Counted from the first letter of the stretch, positions 9,116 through 17,990 are shown. The stretch is 64,000 nucleotides of DNA from Streptomyces sp. CA-278952 (GCF_028747205.1 NZ_CP112880.1:7723501-7787500); one strand, 5' to 3'. Program-made: numbers and translations. Notes: generated from the letters alone by a model not told the origin.

Positions 9116-10161
9116 ACAACACCCCACCGGCCACCGTGCCCGCGGCCGAGACCCCGGCGCCGCTCAAGAGCGCCCCCTCGCGCCCCGAACCCCGCCCCGG
9201 ACGCTCCACCGGCTCCCGGATCGGCGAACTGCTCCAGCGCCAGGGCGTCCTCGCGGTCCTGCTGACCGTGATCCTCATCGCCTCGTTCGTCTACCCGACG
9301 TTCGCGAGCCTCGACAACGCCCGGGGCGTCACCGTCCAGGCCTCGTTCCTCGCGATCGTCGCGCTCGGCATGACCCTGGTCATCATCACCGGCGGCATCG
9401 ACCTCTCCGTCGGCTCGGTCTTCGCCCTCGGCGGCGTGCTGGCCGCCTGGGCCTCGCAATGGGGCTTCCTCGCCGCCCTGCTCGTACCCCTGGTGGTCTG
9501 CGGCGCGATCGGACTGGTCAACGGCCTGCTCATCGCCCGCGGGAACATGGCGCCCTTCATCGTCACGCTCGCCACCCTCCTCGCGGCGCGCGGCATGCTG
9601 CTCGCCTTCACCGACGAGGGCGCCACCACCTACCTGGTCCCCAAGGACTCCGCCTTCGCCGAGCTCGGCCAGGGCAGCGTCTGGGGCTTCGGATACCCGA
9701 TCCTCGTCGCACTCGCCCTCTTCGGGGCGGGCGGACTCCTGCTCCAGCGGACCTCGTTCGGACAGACCCTGTTCGCCGTCGGCGGCAGCAGCGACGCGGC
9801 CACCCTCATGGGCCTGCCCGTCGCCCGGACGAAGATCCTCGTCTACACCCTCAGCGGACTGCTCGCCGGACTCGCCGGAGCGCTCAACGCCGCCCGCCTC
9901 TCCTCCGGCGTCACCATCGTCGGCGTCGGCATGGAACTCGACGCGATCTCCGCCGTCGTCATCGGCGGAACCCTCCTCATCGGCGGCGCGGGATCCATCA
10001 GCGGCACCCTCTGGGGCGTCCTGCTCCTCGCCGTGATCCAGAACCTCATCAACCAGATCGGCTCGCTCAACTCCTCGTACCAGTCGGTGGTCAGCGGCGG
10101 CTTCCTTATCGTTGTCGTGGTGGCGCAGCGTTACCTCGCGCGCAGCCGGAGAACCACCTGA
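9112..10161 (+). CDS. YjfF-type sugar ABC transporter permease
   Basis: This 349-aa membrane permease is the second half of the heterodimeric channel. It shows the family signature GMTLVIITGGIDLSVGSV (about residues 85-103) and the C-terminal VVIGGTLLIGGAGSISGT segment. The first 35 or so residues are proline-rich and cytoplasmic. It starts in the ATGA overlap with the preceding permease. The gene order binding protein, ATPase, permease, permease matches the ytfQ-ytfR-ytfT-yjfF order of enteric bacteria. Its last codons form the beginning of a 27-bp tandem repeat leading into the LacI gene. Confidence 0.92.
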   Translation: MNNTPPATVPAAETPAPLKSAPSRPEPRPGRSTGSRIGELLQRQGVLAVLLTVILIASFVYPTFASLDNARGVTVQASFLAIVALGMTLVIITGGIDLSVGSVFALGGVLAAWASQWGFLAALLVPLVVCGAIGLVNGLLIARGNMAPFIVTLATLLAARGMLLAFTDEGATTYLVPKDSAFAELGQGSVWGFGYPILVALALFGAGGLLLQRTSFGQTLFAVGGSSDAATLMGLPVARTKILVYTLSGLLAGLAGALNAARLSSGVTIVGVGMELDAISAVVIGGTLLIGGAGSISGTLWGVLLLAVIQNLINQIGSLNSSYQSVVSGGFLIVVVVAQRYLARSRRTT

Positions 10162-10225
10162 ACCGTACGTATCCGCAGAACCGCCTGAACCGTATGTATC
10201 CGGAGACCACCTGAACCGTACGGAT
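10146..10225. repeat. Three-copy 27-bp direct repeat at the permease-LacI junction
   Basis: Units begin at 10146, 10173 and 10200 (27, 27 and 26 bp). They share the CCTGAACCGTA core followed by CGTAT, TGTAT or CGGAT. The array spans the permease stop codon and ends 33 bp before the LacI start. CCGTACG is partly palindromic, so the array could be an operator cluster or a recent slippage duplication. Confidence 0.7.
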
Positions 10226-10258
10226 CGGGCCGAGTCGAACCAAGCAACAAGGAGTGCC

Positions 10259-11290
10259 GTGGGCGTCAGCCTCAAGGACGTGGCTCAACGGGCGGGCGTG
10301 TCCATCAAGACCGTGTCGAACGTGGTCAACAACTATCAGCACGTCACCCCGAAGATGCGGGCCAAGGTCCAGCAGGCGATCGACGAGCTCGGCTACCGGC
10401 CGAACCTCACCGCCCGCCACCTCCGTAAGGGCCGCACCGGCATCATCGCCCTCGCCGTCCCCGAATTCGGCAACCCGTACTTCGCGGAACTGGCCGGCGA
10501 GGTCGTCGACGCGGCGGCCCGGCACGACTACACCGTCCTGGTCGACCACACGGCGGGCCTGCGGGAGAACGAACTGCTGGTCTGCCAGGGGTTCCGCTCC
10601 CACGTCATCGACGGCCTCATCCTCAGCCCCATCCACCTGGAGACCGAGGACCTGATGGCCCGCACCGAGACCGCGCCGCTGGTGCTGCTCGGCGAGCGCG
10701 AGTACGAGGCCCCCTACGACCACATCGCCATCGACAACGTGGCCGCCGCCCGCGAGGCCGTCGCCCACCTCGTCGCCCTCGGCCACCGCAGGATCGCCTT
10801 CCTCGGCTCCCGCACCGGCCAGGAACGCCAGCCCGCCCACCTCCGGCTGCGCGGCTGGCGCGAGGAACTGGCCGCCTCCGGCATCGAACCCGACGAGTCC
10901 CTGGTCGTCGTCACCGATGGTTACGGGCGCGAGGACGGTGCGGCGGCGATGGCCTCCCTCCTCGACCGGGGCCGGCGGCCCGACGCCGTGTTCGCGTACA
11001 ACGACATGATCGCGACCGGCGCCATGCGCACCATCACCGAACGCGGCCTCGCCATCCCGGACGACATCGCCGTCGTCGGCTTCGACGACATCGAGGAGAG
11101 CAGGTACGGGGCCACCACCCTCACCACCATCGCGCCCGACAAGGCGGCCATCGCCCGGCTCGCAGTCGACAGCCTCGTCGAACGCCTCGCGGGCACCCCC
11201 GTCGCCGAACCCCGGCGGCCCCGCCCCGGCTACCGGCTCGTCGTCCGCGAATCCACCACACCCCGCGAGGCTCCCGGACCGCCCCGCTAG
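10259..11290 (+). CDS. LacI-family transcriptional regulator of the furanose-use operon
   Basis: This 343-aa sugar-responsive DNA-binding protein has an N-terminal HTH (SLKDVAQRAGVSIKTVSNVV) at residues 3-22, a hinge at about 45-60 including the ARHLRKGRTG stretch, and a periplasmic-binding-like effector domain with VAYNDMIATG- and VVGFDDIEES-type motifs. GTG 10259 is taken as the start because AAGGAG lies 4 nt upstream and the HTH begins two residues later. The frame stays open further upstream, but that part only translates the 27-bp repeats. Its place after the transporter and before an epimerase suggests it controls this locus, probably through the AACGTT sites upstream. Confidence 0.9.
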   Translation: MGVSLKDVAQRAGVSIKTVSNVVNNYQHVTPKMRAKVQQAIDELGYRPNLTARHLRKGRTGIIALAVPEFGNPYFAELAGEVVDAAARHDYTVLVDHTAGLRENELLVCQGFRSHVIDGLILSPIHLETEDLMARTETAPLVLLGEREYEAPYDHIAIDNVAAAREAVAHLVALGHRRIAFLGSRTGQERQPAHLRLRGWREELAASGIEPDESLVVVTDGYGREDGAAAMASLLDRGRRPDAVFAYNDMIATGAMRTITERGLAIPDDIAVVGFDDIEESRYGATTLTTIAPDKAAIARLAVDSLVERLAGTPVAEPRRPRPGYRLVVRESTTPREAPGPPR

Positions 11291-11334
11291 CGGCCCCTTC
11301 GCGGGCCCCTTCCACACCCCCCAAGGAACTCCTC

Positions 11335-12399
11335 ATGCCCACCGTGCACCGCAAACCGTTCGGCCGCGCCCACGGGCAGAGCGAGACCGACCTCTGGACC
11401 CTCGACTCCGGCACCGGCGTCCGGGCCGAGATCCTCACCTACGGCGGTGTCCTGCACAGCCTCACCGTGCCGGACACCGCGGGCAGCCCCGGCCCGGTCG
11501 TCCGCTCGCTGCCCGCGCTCGACGACTACACCGACAAGAACCCGTACTTCGGGGCCGTCGTCGGCCGGTACGCCAACCGCATCGCCCACGGCCGCTTCAC
11601 TCTCGACGGGACCACCCACCACATCCCCGCCAACGACCGGGGCCACGCCCTGCACGGGGGCCCCGACGGCTTCCACACCAAGGTCTGGGAGGCCATCGGG
11701 GACCGTACCGACACCACCGCCGTCGTCCGGCTCACCCTGCACAGCCCCGACGGCGACATGGGCTTCCCCGGAGCGCTCGACGTCACCGCCACCTACACCC
11801 TGGACACCACCGGGACCCTCGCCGTCGACTACCGGGCCGTCACCGACCGGCCCACCGTCGTCAACCTCACCAACCACTCCTACCTCAACCTCGGCGACGA
11901 CGACATCCTCGGCCACACCCTCCAGGTCGACGCCGACGCCTACCTCCCCATCGACCCCGGCTCCATCCCCGAAGGCCCGCCCGCCCCGGTGGCCGGCACC
12001 CCGTTCGACCTCACCGCCCCGCAGCGGCTGGGTGGACAACTCGCCCTGCCGCACCCCCAACTCGCCCTGGCCGGCGGCTTCGACCACTGCTGGGTCCTGC
12101 GCCCCGCCGCCCCCGGGACCCTGCGCCGGGCCGCCCGCCTCACCGCCCCCGGCGACCGGCGCACCCTGGAGCTCTGGACCACCGAGCCCGGCCTCCAGGT
12201 CTACACCGCCAACCAGCTCGACGGCGCGTTCACCGATGGCACCGGCCGCCGCCACCGCCGCCACGGATCGCTCTGCCTGGAGACCCAGCACCTGCCGGAC
12301 TCGCCCAACCGCCCGGGCCACCCCACCACCGTGCTGCGCCCCGGCGAGGTCCTGCGCAGCCGCACCGAATGGCGCTTCCCGCACCTGCGGGCGCGGTAG
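11335..12399 (+). CDS. Aldose 1-epimerase (GalM family)
   Basis: This 354-aa mutarotase interconverts alpha and beta anomers of aldoses, which suits the sugars released by the neighbouring retaining glycosidases. Family features seen are YGGVLHSL near residue 40, GRYANRIAHGRF near 77-88, the catalytic-His region GHALHGGPDGFH near 103-114, and the NLTNHSYLNL segment near 178-187, followed by FDLTAPQRLG. The catalytic Glu is probably in CLETQHLPDSPN near residue 312. The start ATG 11335 has AAGGA 8 nt upstream. It lies 44 bp after the LacI gene, same strand, and is probably the last gene of the operon. The hydrophilic N-terminus indicates a cytoplasmic enzyme. Confidence 0.92.
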   Translation: MPTVHRKPFGRAHGQSETDLWTLDSGTGVRAEILTYGGVLHSLTVPDTAGSPGPVVRSLPALDDYTDKNPYFGAVVGRYANRIAHGRFTLDGTTHHIPANDRGHALHGGPDGFHTKVWEAIGDRTDTTAVVRLTLHSPDGDMGFPGALDVTATYTLDTTGTLAVDYRAVTDRPTVVNLTNHSYLNLGDDDILGHTLQVDADAYLPIDPGSIPEGPPAPVAGTPFDLTAPQRLGGQLALPHPQLALAGGFDHCWVLRPAAPGTLRRAARLTAPGDRRTLELWTTEPGLQVYTANQLDGAFTDGTGRRHRRHGSLCLETQHLPDSPNRPGHPTTVLRPGEVLRSRTEWRFPHLRAR

Positions 12400-12480
12400 C
12401 CGCGCATCCGGGCGGCCGGGCCGTGCGTATGGTTCGCCCGTACGCAGGTGAACGGGGAGATTTTCGAGGGTGGGGACCTG

Positions 12481-12658
12481 ATGACGCGCAAGAACGGACG
12501 GAGACTGGGGCCGGCGGTGGCACTGGTGACGGCGATCGGACTGACCTCGGCATGCGGGGACGCCACCGAAGCTCGCCACGTTCAAGCCGGAGCCGGGCCC
12601 CGACGAAGGGGTCATCGCCAGACTCGTCGAGAACGTCGCCGACGCCCAGGGCGCCTGA
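12481..12658 (+). pseudogene. Frameshifted remnant of a small lipoprotein gene
   Basis: ATG 12481 opens a convincing lipoprotein signal peptide (MTRKNGRRLGPAVALV, then the lipobox LTSAC), with a GAGGG-containing purine stretch upstream. Soon after the lipobox this frame becomes Arg-rich and unprotein-like. A second frame instead reads PKLATFKPEPGPDEG then VIARLVENVADAQGA, ending in TGA at 12656-12658. Head and tail look like the two ends of one gene joined by a frameshift or internal deletion around 12565-12575. The parent family was not recognised. The rest of the 335-bp gap (12400-12734) holds only a terminator. Confidence 0.5.
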
Positions 12659-12669
12659 GGACGGTGACA

Positions 12670-12713
12670 ACCCGCCGCACCGCGAAGTACCTGCGGCGCA
12701 CGGTGCGGCGGGT
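12670..12713. terminator. Bidirectional terminator hairpin at the amylase 3' end
   Basis: Arms CCCGCCGCACCG (12671-12682) and CGGTGCGGCGGG (12701-12712) pair perfectly, with an extra A-T pair outside and an 18-nt loop. The hairpin lies just beyond the amylase stop codon and after the broken lipoprotein gene on the other strand. Confidence 0.7.
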
Positions 12714-12734
12714 CGTGACGGGAGGCCGGGACCG

Positions 12735-15700
12735 CTACTTCACGTACGGGCCCGCCGCGCCGATCTTCCCCGGCGCGGCGTTCTTCCCGCCGAGGTCCAG
12801 GACGTACACGCGCAGGTTGGCCTTCCCGGGGGCCGGGACCGCGAGGGTGCCGCCGGTGACGACCTTCGTGTCACCCGTCACGGCGTCCCTGTACGTGCCG
12901 TTGGGGATGCCGGTGTACGCGGCGCTCCCGGAGACCGTCACCAGGGCGAAGCTGTCGGTGCCGCTCGCCGCGTCGGTGTAGCGCCTCTTGTACGCCATGG
13001 ATCCGCTGATGCCCTCCGTGGAGTACTGGCCCATCTGGAGTGCGGGCACCGCCCGCCGGATCTCGTTGAGCCGCTGGAGGTGCCGTGCCAGCGGTGCGGC
13101 CAGCGTGTCCGCGACCTTCCCGGTGGCCGACGACACCTTGCCGAAGTCCGAGGCCGTCACCTCACCGGCCAGGTGGTCCCCGAAGTAGGCCCGCCCGGTC
13201 GTCGCCAGAGGGCACGTCGGCCCGCAGTCGATCTTCTTCCCCTTCTGGAACTCGATCTCGGAGCCGTAGTAGAGCGTCGGGATCCCCCGGAAGGTCCACA
13301 TCAGCGACATGTTCTCGGCCCAGGCGTCCGTGCCGCCCGTGTACCGCTCGCTGCTCTTGTTGGGCCCGTAGTCGTGGCTGTCGACGTAGACGACGTTGTA
13401 CGTGGCGTCGTTGACCGCGTCGTCGGAGTCCTTGCCGTTGTGGTAGGCGTTGTTCGCGTCCCCGAAGTTCATGTGCATCCGCATGTCGATGATGTTCATC
13501 CCGGAGGACCGGCTCCGGTCGGGGGTGCGGTAGGCGTTGCCCTTGAGGAAGGCGTTGTCGGAGACGGGCTGCGATGCCGTGCCCTGCCGCTGCTCGTGGT
13601 CGTACATCTCCAGGGCGGCCTTCTCGTCGTCCGCGCTGTACTCCTCGCGTTCCTTCCAGGTGAAGAACTGCGCCGAGTGGTTGACCGAACCGCGGTTCCA
13701 CTTGTCGTTGACGAAGGCGGCGACCTCACCGAACACGAAGAAGTTCTTCGCCGCCCCGGCCCCGAACCGCTGGGTGACGCGCTCCTGGATGGCGGGCAGG
13801 AAGCGGCGGTTCCAGGTGGTGCGGGGGATGTGCACCGCCGTGTCGAGCCGGAAGCCGTCGACGCCCATGTCGATGTACTTGTTGTACGCGCCGATCAGAT
13901 AGTTCTGGACCTGGGCGTTCTCGGTGTTGAAGTCGGCGAGGTCGTCATGCAGCCAGCAGGAGCGGGAGTCCTCGCCCTCCCAGTTGCCGATCCAGCAGTT
14001 GTGGTAGAGCGCTTTCGGGAACATGCCCGAAGTAGGGCTCGGCCACTGACAGTTGTAGATCCGGTAGCCCTCCGGCGAGGTGTGTCCGGTGGGGGTGCCC
14101 CAGTTGAGGCAGGTGTTGCCGGACGGTTCGGCCGTGGACCACAGGTCGCCGTTGTAGTACGACTTCCCCGACTTGGGCTCGACGGTGAGGCCGTCGTAGG
14201 TGAAGGCGTCGTCCTTCTCGTCGTAGTACCAGCTCCACTGGGCGTCGCGCACCCCGTAGGCCTTCGGGGTGAACAGTCCCTCGGCGCCCCAGCGCGAGGA
14301 GTGGTTGTGGACCACGTCCTGGTAGATCTTCATGCCCTTGGCGTGCGCCGCGTTGATGAGGTCCTGGTACGAGGCCCCGGCGGACTCCAGCCTCGGGTCG
14401 ACCTTGTAGAAGTCGTAGCCGTGGTAGCCGTGGTAGTCGTAGTCCGAGCGGTTGAGCACGACCGGGGTGATCCAGATCGCGGAGAAGCCGAGGCCCTTGA
14501 CGTAGTCGAGCTTCTGCACGAGTCCCTTGAAGTCGCCACGGAACATGGGGTCGCCGCCCACGGCGTTGCCGGACTTCTCGTGCTGGCTGCCGCCCCGGTT
14601 GTTCGTGCTGTCGCCGTCGTTGAAGCGGGCGGTGAGCACGAAGTAGATCGGGTCCTTGCGGGGGTCGGTGCCCAGTGGCGTACCCGACGGCGGAGCGGTT
14701 GGCTTGTCGCCGGTGGTGGCGGAGGCCGGGGCGGATTCCGCCGAGACGTTCCCGGCGGCGTCCACGGCCCGGACGGTGTAGCGGTAGCCGGTCCTCGCCT
14801 CGAGGCCGGTGTCGGAGAACACGGTCGAGGTGGTGTCGGCGACCACCGTGCCCTTCGTGCCGCCGGTCCGGATGACCTGATACTTCGTCACCCCGCGGTT
14901 GTCCGTCGCGGGTTCCCAGGTGACCACGACCGCGACCCCGTCGGCTGCGGCCTTCACCGCCGGGGGCGCGGTGGGCGCCTCGGTGTCCGGTTCCTCGGCG
15001 GCGCACGGGTCCTTAGCCGAGGCGGTCACCTTGCGGTCCTTGACCGTGGTGAGACCGGTCGCCAGGGTGTAGTCGTTGCCGTTGTTGTTGTCCCAGACCC
15101 CGTTGCCGTTGTTGAACGTCGCCTGGAGGCCGGTGGCGCCGCCCAGGTCCACCGTGCGCTTCACCCAGCCGGCGCAGGCGGCTTGCATGCCGATGCCGGG
15201 GACGGCCGTCCAGGCTCCGCCGTGCGGTCGGTAGTGCAGATTGACGGTGGGCCAGCCGACGCTGGAAGTCGCGTAGTAGACGGAGGCCGTGTTCGGCCCT
15301 GCGGGCTCCTCCGGCTCCTCGGGCCCCGGGCCCGCGCAGGGGTCGCTGTGCGCCACGACCCCGTCCTGGACGGTGATGTTCCCGGTGCCCAGGTCGTAGT
15401 TCTTGCCCGCGTTGTTGTCCCAGATGCCCGAGCCGTCGGTGAAGGTCGCCTTCAGTCCGCCCGCGCTCCCGAGGGGGACCGTCAGCTTGACCCAGTCGGT
15501 GCAGGCGGCCTCCATCCGGGTGCCGGGCGCGGTGGTCCAGGGACCGCCGTCGGGGGAGTAATGCAGGTAGTACGCCGACCAGTTCCGGGTCTTCGTGGAG
15601 TAGAAGACGGTCGCCGTGGTCCCGGCGGCGGCCGAGGCCCCGGCGGGTGCGGTGGCCGGGTCGGGAACGGCTTGCGGTGCGGCGGTGAGGAGTCCCAGCA

Positions 15701-15764
15701 GCCCGGCCGCTGCCACGGCCGCCGCGAGCGGGCGTCGCAGCAGCCGGTGAGGGGTGCGTCTCAT
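12735..15764 (-). CDS. Secreted GH13 alpha-amylase with two CBM25 starch-binding domains and a fibronectin III domain
   Basis: This 1009-aa extracellular enzyme hydrolyses alpha-1,4-glucan. The start ATG 15764 has GGAG about 8 nt upstream. A signal peptide covers residues 1-40. Two CBM25-like modules (about 45-130 and 150-240) each carry the WDNN and Y..G patterns of starch binding. An Fn3 domain follows (about 255-345), then a GH13 barrel from about 365. All four GH13 regions are visible: DVVHNH near 482, GFRLDTAVH with the nucleophile Asp near 637, FGEV with the acid/base Glu near 678, and DSHD near 796. It has its own promoter region to the right, with a likely MalR-type operator. A hairpin terminator follows the stop. 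Confidence 0.93.
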   Translation of the reverse strand: MRRTPHRLLRRPLAAAVAAAGLLGLLTAAPQAVPDPATAPAGASAAAGTTATVFYSTKTRNWSAYYLHYSPDGGPWTTAPGTRMEAACTDWVKLTVPLGSAGGLKATFTDGSGIWDNNAGKNYDLGTGNITVQDGVVAHSDPCAGPGPEEPEEPAGPNTASVYYATSSVGWPTVNLHYRPHGGAWTAVPGIGMQAACAGWVKRTVDLGGATGLQATFNNGNGVWDNNNGNDYTLATGLTTVKDRKVTASAKDPCAAEEPDTEAPTAPPAVKAAADGVAVVVTWEPATDNRGVTKYQVIRTGGTKGTVVADTTSTVFSDTGLEARTGYRYTVRAVDAAGNVSAESAPASATTGDKPTAPPSGTPLGTDPRKDPIYFVLTARFNDGDSTNNRGGSQHEKSGNAVGGDPMFRGDFKGLVQKLDYVKGLGFSAIWITPVVLNRSDYDYHGYHGYDFYKVDPRLESAGASYQDLINAAHAKGMKIYQDVVHNHSSRWGAEGLFTPKAYGVRDAQWSWYYDEKDDAFTYDGLTVEPKSGKSYYNGDLWSTAEPSGNTCLNWGTPTGHTSPEGYRIYNCQWPSPTSGMFPKALYHNCWIGNWEGEDSRSCWLHDDLADFNTENAQVQNYLIGAYNKYIDMGVDGFRLDTAVHIPRTTWNRRFLPAIQERVTQRFGAGAAKNFFVFGEVAAFVNDKWNRGSVNHSAQFFTWKEREEYSADDEKAALEMYDHEQRQGTASQPVSDNAFLKGNAYRTPDRSRSSGMNIIDMRMHMNFGDANNAYHNGKDSDDAVNDATYNVVYVDSHDYGPNKSSERYTGGTDAWAENMSLMWTFRGIPTLYYGSEIEFQKGKKIDCGPTCPLATTGRAYFGDHLAGEVTASDFGKVSSATGKVADTLAAPLARHLQRLNEIRRAVPALQMGQYSTEGISGSMAYKRRYTDAASGTDSFALVTVSGSAAYTGIPNGTYRDAVTGDTKVVTGGTLAVPAPGKANLRVYVLDLGGKNAAPGKIGAAGPYVK

Positions 15765-15849
15765 GCGTGTCTCCAGGGGAGGGGGAGAACCCTGACGCGC
15801 CTCGGGGTTCGGCGGGTGAACACGACCCGACGGCAAGTCCCGCCGGAAT

Positions 15850-15868
15850 CTTGCTGCAATTCCTTGCG
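15850..15868. promoter_or_regulatory. MalR-type operator candidate upstream of the amylase
   Basis: CTTGCTGCAATTCCTTGC contains two TTGC elements whose starts are 13 bp apart (15851 and 15864), 87 bp upstream of the amylase start. Streptomyces amylase and maltose promoters are known to use CTTGC/GCAAG repeats bound by MalR/Reg1. The MalR-like gene at 40086 has the same 13-bp-spaced TTGC pair upstream. Confidence 0.5.
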
Positions 15869-15962
15869 GGGTGGAAGTTACCGGTGCATGACAGGTGCGT
15901 AAAGGGATACGGCAGCACCGTCTCACCGGAATGGAAGGGCTGGTGCGGGCGTTCGCACGGTC

Positions 15963-16379
15963 ATGACCTTCTCCGTTGATGTGACCGTGCGCGGCTACGA
16001 GCTCGACACCCAGGGCCACCTGAATCAGGCCGTCTACCTCCAGTACGCGGAGCACGCGCGCTGGGAGCTGCTGCGGGCCGCCGGGCTGCCCCAGGAGAAG
16101 CTGCTGGCCGACGGGATCGGCCCGGTGCAGCTGGAAGTGACGGTCAAGTACCGCCGGGAGCTGCGCGGCGGCGAGCGGGTGCGCGTCACCTGCCGGTTCG
16201 ACTACGGCACGGGCAAGACGTTCACGATGGAGCAGCAGATCCTCAAGGAGGACGGGACGGTGGCCGCGGAGATCACCGGAGTGGCCGGCGTCCTCGACCT
16301 GATCGAACGCCGGCTCGTCCCGGACCCGCAGGGCCGTCTCGCCGCCCTGGCCGGCCACCCCGATCTGCTGACCGGCTGA
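15963..16379 (+). CDS. Acyl-CoA thioesterase, 4HBT hot-dog family
   Basis: This 138-aa cytoplasmic single-domain protein probably hydrolyses an acyl-CoA or acyl-ACP. The hot-dog active-site helix is recognisable in DTQGHLNQAVYLQYAEHARW (residues 14-33), where H-x-N replaces the catalytic D-H-x-N region of YbgC/4-hydroxybenzoyl-CoA thioesterases. VKYRRELRGGERV follows, as in FadM/YbgC relatives. ATG 15963 has no strong ribosome site, but no better start exists downstream. It diverges from the amylase with a shared 198-bp gap. Its substrate and pathway cannot be told from context. Confidence 0.82.
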   Translation: MTFSVDVTVRGYELDTQGHLNQAVYLQYAEHARWELLRAAGLPQEKLLADGIGPVQLEVTVKYRRELRGGERVRVTCRFDYGTGKTFTMEQQILKEDGTVAAEITGVAGVLDLIERRLVPDPQGRLAALAGHPDLLTG

Positions 16380-16395
16380 CCGGCGGGGGAGCGGA

Positions 16396-16424
16396 CCGCT
16401 CCGGAGCGGGCCTCCCGTGGGAGG
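16396..16424. terminator. Double hairpin after the thioesterase gene
   Basis: A perfect 14-bp palindrome, CCGCTCCGGAGCGG (16396-16409), is followed one base later by the hairpin CCTCCCGTGGGAGG (16411-16424), 16 bp after the thioesterase stop. This is consistent with a GC-rich actinobacterial terminator. Confidence 0.55.
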
Positions 16425-16634
16425 GCGGGCGTTCGTTCAGGCCGTGCGGGCGCCCGTACGGCCGGCCGGGACCGATGCGAGCGCTTCCCGCACCGCGGGC
16501 GGAGGCGGAGCGTGTTCGCTCGGCAGGGCGGGCAGGTGGCGCGCGAACCAGACGGTGAAGACGGGTCCGACCTGCCCGCCACCGCCCCGTTTCCGTACCC
16601 CGTCCCCGCACGTGAAAAGGATCCATCGACGCTC

Positions 16635-17882
16635 ATGTCCGTACTCGCGAAGGAATCGGTCGTCCGGGCCCCGGGCATCCCGCCCCTGTTGGTGACGGTG
16701 CTGTTCTGCTTCTCCGGATTCGCCCTCCTGCTCCCGGTCTCACCGGCGTGGGCCGTCGAGGGAGGGGCCGACGAGTTGGGTGCCGGACTCGTCACCGCCG
16801 TCCTGATGGCCGCCACGGTCCTGACCCAGCTGTTCGTCAGAACCACGCTGCGCAGGCTCGGTTGGACCCGCACCCTCGTCCTCGGCGCACTGCTGCTCGG
16901 CCTGCCCTCCCTCCTGCAAGCCCTCAGCGACCATCTGCTGCCCGTCCTGCTGACGACCGCCCTGCGGGGAGCGGGCTTCGGCATCGTCACCGTCTGCGGC
17001 GCCACCGCCGCGGCCGTACTGGCCCCGGCTGGACGCCAAGGGGCGGTCATCGGCCTCTACGGTCTTGCCGTCGCCCTGCCCCAGGTCGTCCTGACCCCGG
17101 CGGCCCCCTGGCTGACCGACACGTTCGCCCTCCCGGCGGTCATCGCCTGCGGCGTGCTCCCCGTCCTCGCGCTGCCCTGGGCGCGCTCCCTCGGCCACGC
17201 CGTCGAGGCCCGCGCCGACGGTCCGGCGTCGCCGGGCGGCCCCGCCCGGAACCCCGCATCCGCCGGTGCGGTGCTCCGACGCATCCGGTGGCCTCTCGCC
17301 GTGCTGCTCCTGGTCACGGCGGCGGGGGGAGCCGTGCTCACCTTCGCCCCGCAGTTCACCGCCACTCCCGCGCTCGCCGCCACGGGGCTGCTCGCCCTCA
17401 CCGCCACCGCAGCACTGGCCCGTTGGGGGTGCGGAGCGCTCGCCGACCGGATCGCCCTGCCGCCCATCACCGGAACCCTCGCCCTCACCGCGTGCGCGGG
17501 CCTGGCGCTGATCGCGTCCGCCATCGGAACGGACCGCGCCCCCGCCCTGCTGGCCGGCCTGCTTCTCCTGGGGGCGGCGTACGGGGGGCTCCAGAGCCTC
17601 ACCCTTGTCCAGGCGTTCGACTACGCGGGCGCGGAGAACCGGCACGCCGCCTCGGTCGCGTGGAACATCGGCTACGACGCGGGCACCGGCCTCGGATCAC
17701 TCATGCTGGGCGTGGCAGCGCACGTGGCCACGTTCTCCACCGGCTTCACCGCCCTGTCCGTGCTGATGGGACTCGCGGGCCTGGCCGTTCTTCTCGCCGG
17801 CCACAACAAGCCCGTCGACCCCTCGGGGAGCCGCGGCCCGCGTCCGCCCAGAGCGAAGCGCCTGCCCTTCGACAAGCGCTGA
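16635..17882 (+). CDS. MFS transporter
   Basis: This 415-aa integral membrane protein has about a dozen hydrophobic segments alternating with Arg-containing loops. The family-wide motif between helices 2 and 3 is degenerate here (RTTLRRLGWTRTL, about residues 71-83). RWGCGALADRI near residue 258 is the matching loop in the second half. The halves are joined by a charged linker (ARADGPASPGGPARN). The C-terminus is a basic proline-rich tail. The start ATG 16635 follows AAAAGGA by 13 nt; an upstream in-frame extension looks non-coding. It is probably a drug or small-molecule exporter; the substrate is unknown. It stands alone between a terminator and the next operon's promoter. Confidence 0.85.
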   Translation: MSVLAKESVVRAPGIPPLLVTVLFCFSGFALLLPVSPAWAVEGGADELGAGLVTAVLMAATVLTQLFVRTTLRRLGWTRTLVLGALLLGLPSLLQALSDHLLPVLLTTALRGAGFGIVTVCGATAAAVLAPAGRQGAVIGLYGLAVALPQVVLTPAAPWLTDTFALPAVIACGVLPVLALPWARSLGHAVEARADGPASPGGPARNPASAGAVLRRIRWPLAVLLLVTAAGGAVLTFAPQFTATPALAATGLLALTATAALARWGCGALADRIALPPITGTLALTACAGLALIASAIGTDRAPALLAGLLLLGAAYGGLQSLTLVQAFDYAGAENRHAASVAWNIGYDAGTGLGSLMLGVAAHVATFSTGFTALSVLMGLAGLAVLLAGHNKPVDPSGSRGPRPPRAKRLPFDKR

Positions 17883-17990
17883 GCTTGTTCTTCCAGCCGG
17901 AAGCGGAGGCCACGGAGAACGGAACGGCGACATCGCGCGACTGCTGGCGCCTCCCCCGTGAGAGCTACAGGAGCCGTCCTCGCACGGGTG

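Noticed and set aside
12369..15902. 1177-codon plus-strand frame opposite the amylase
   Set aside because: Val/Gly/Arg-rich translation without motifs; the minus strand encodes a complete GH13 enzyme.
16437..16580. Possible minus-strand gene end reading VFTVWFARHLPALPSEHAP
   Set aside because: Protein-like but only about 45 residues, with no start or homologue recognised; it could be a decayed gene end but is not supported enough to list.
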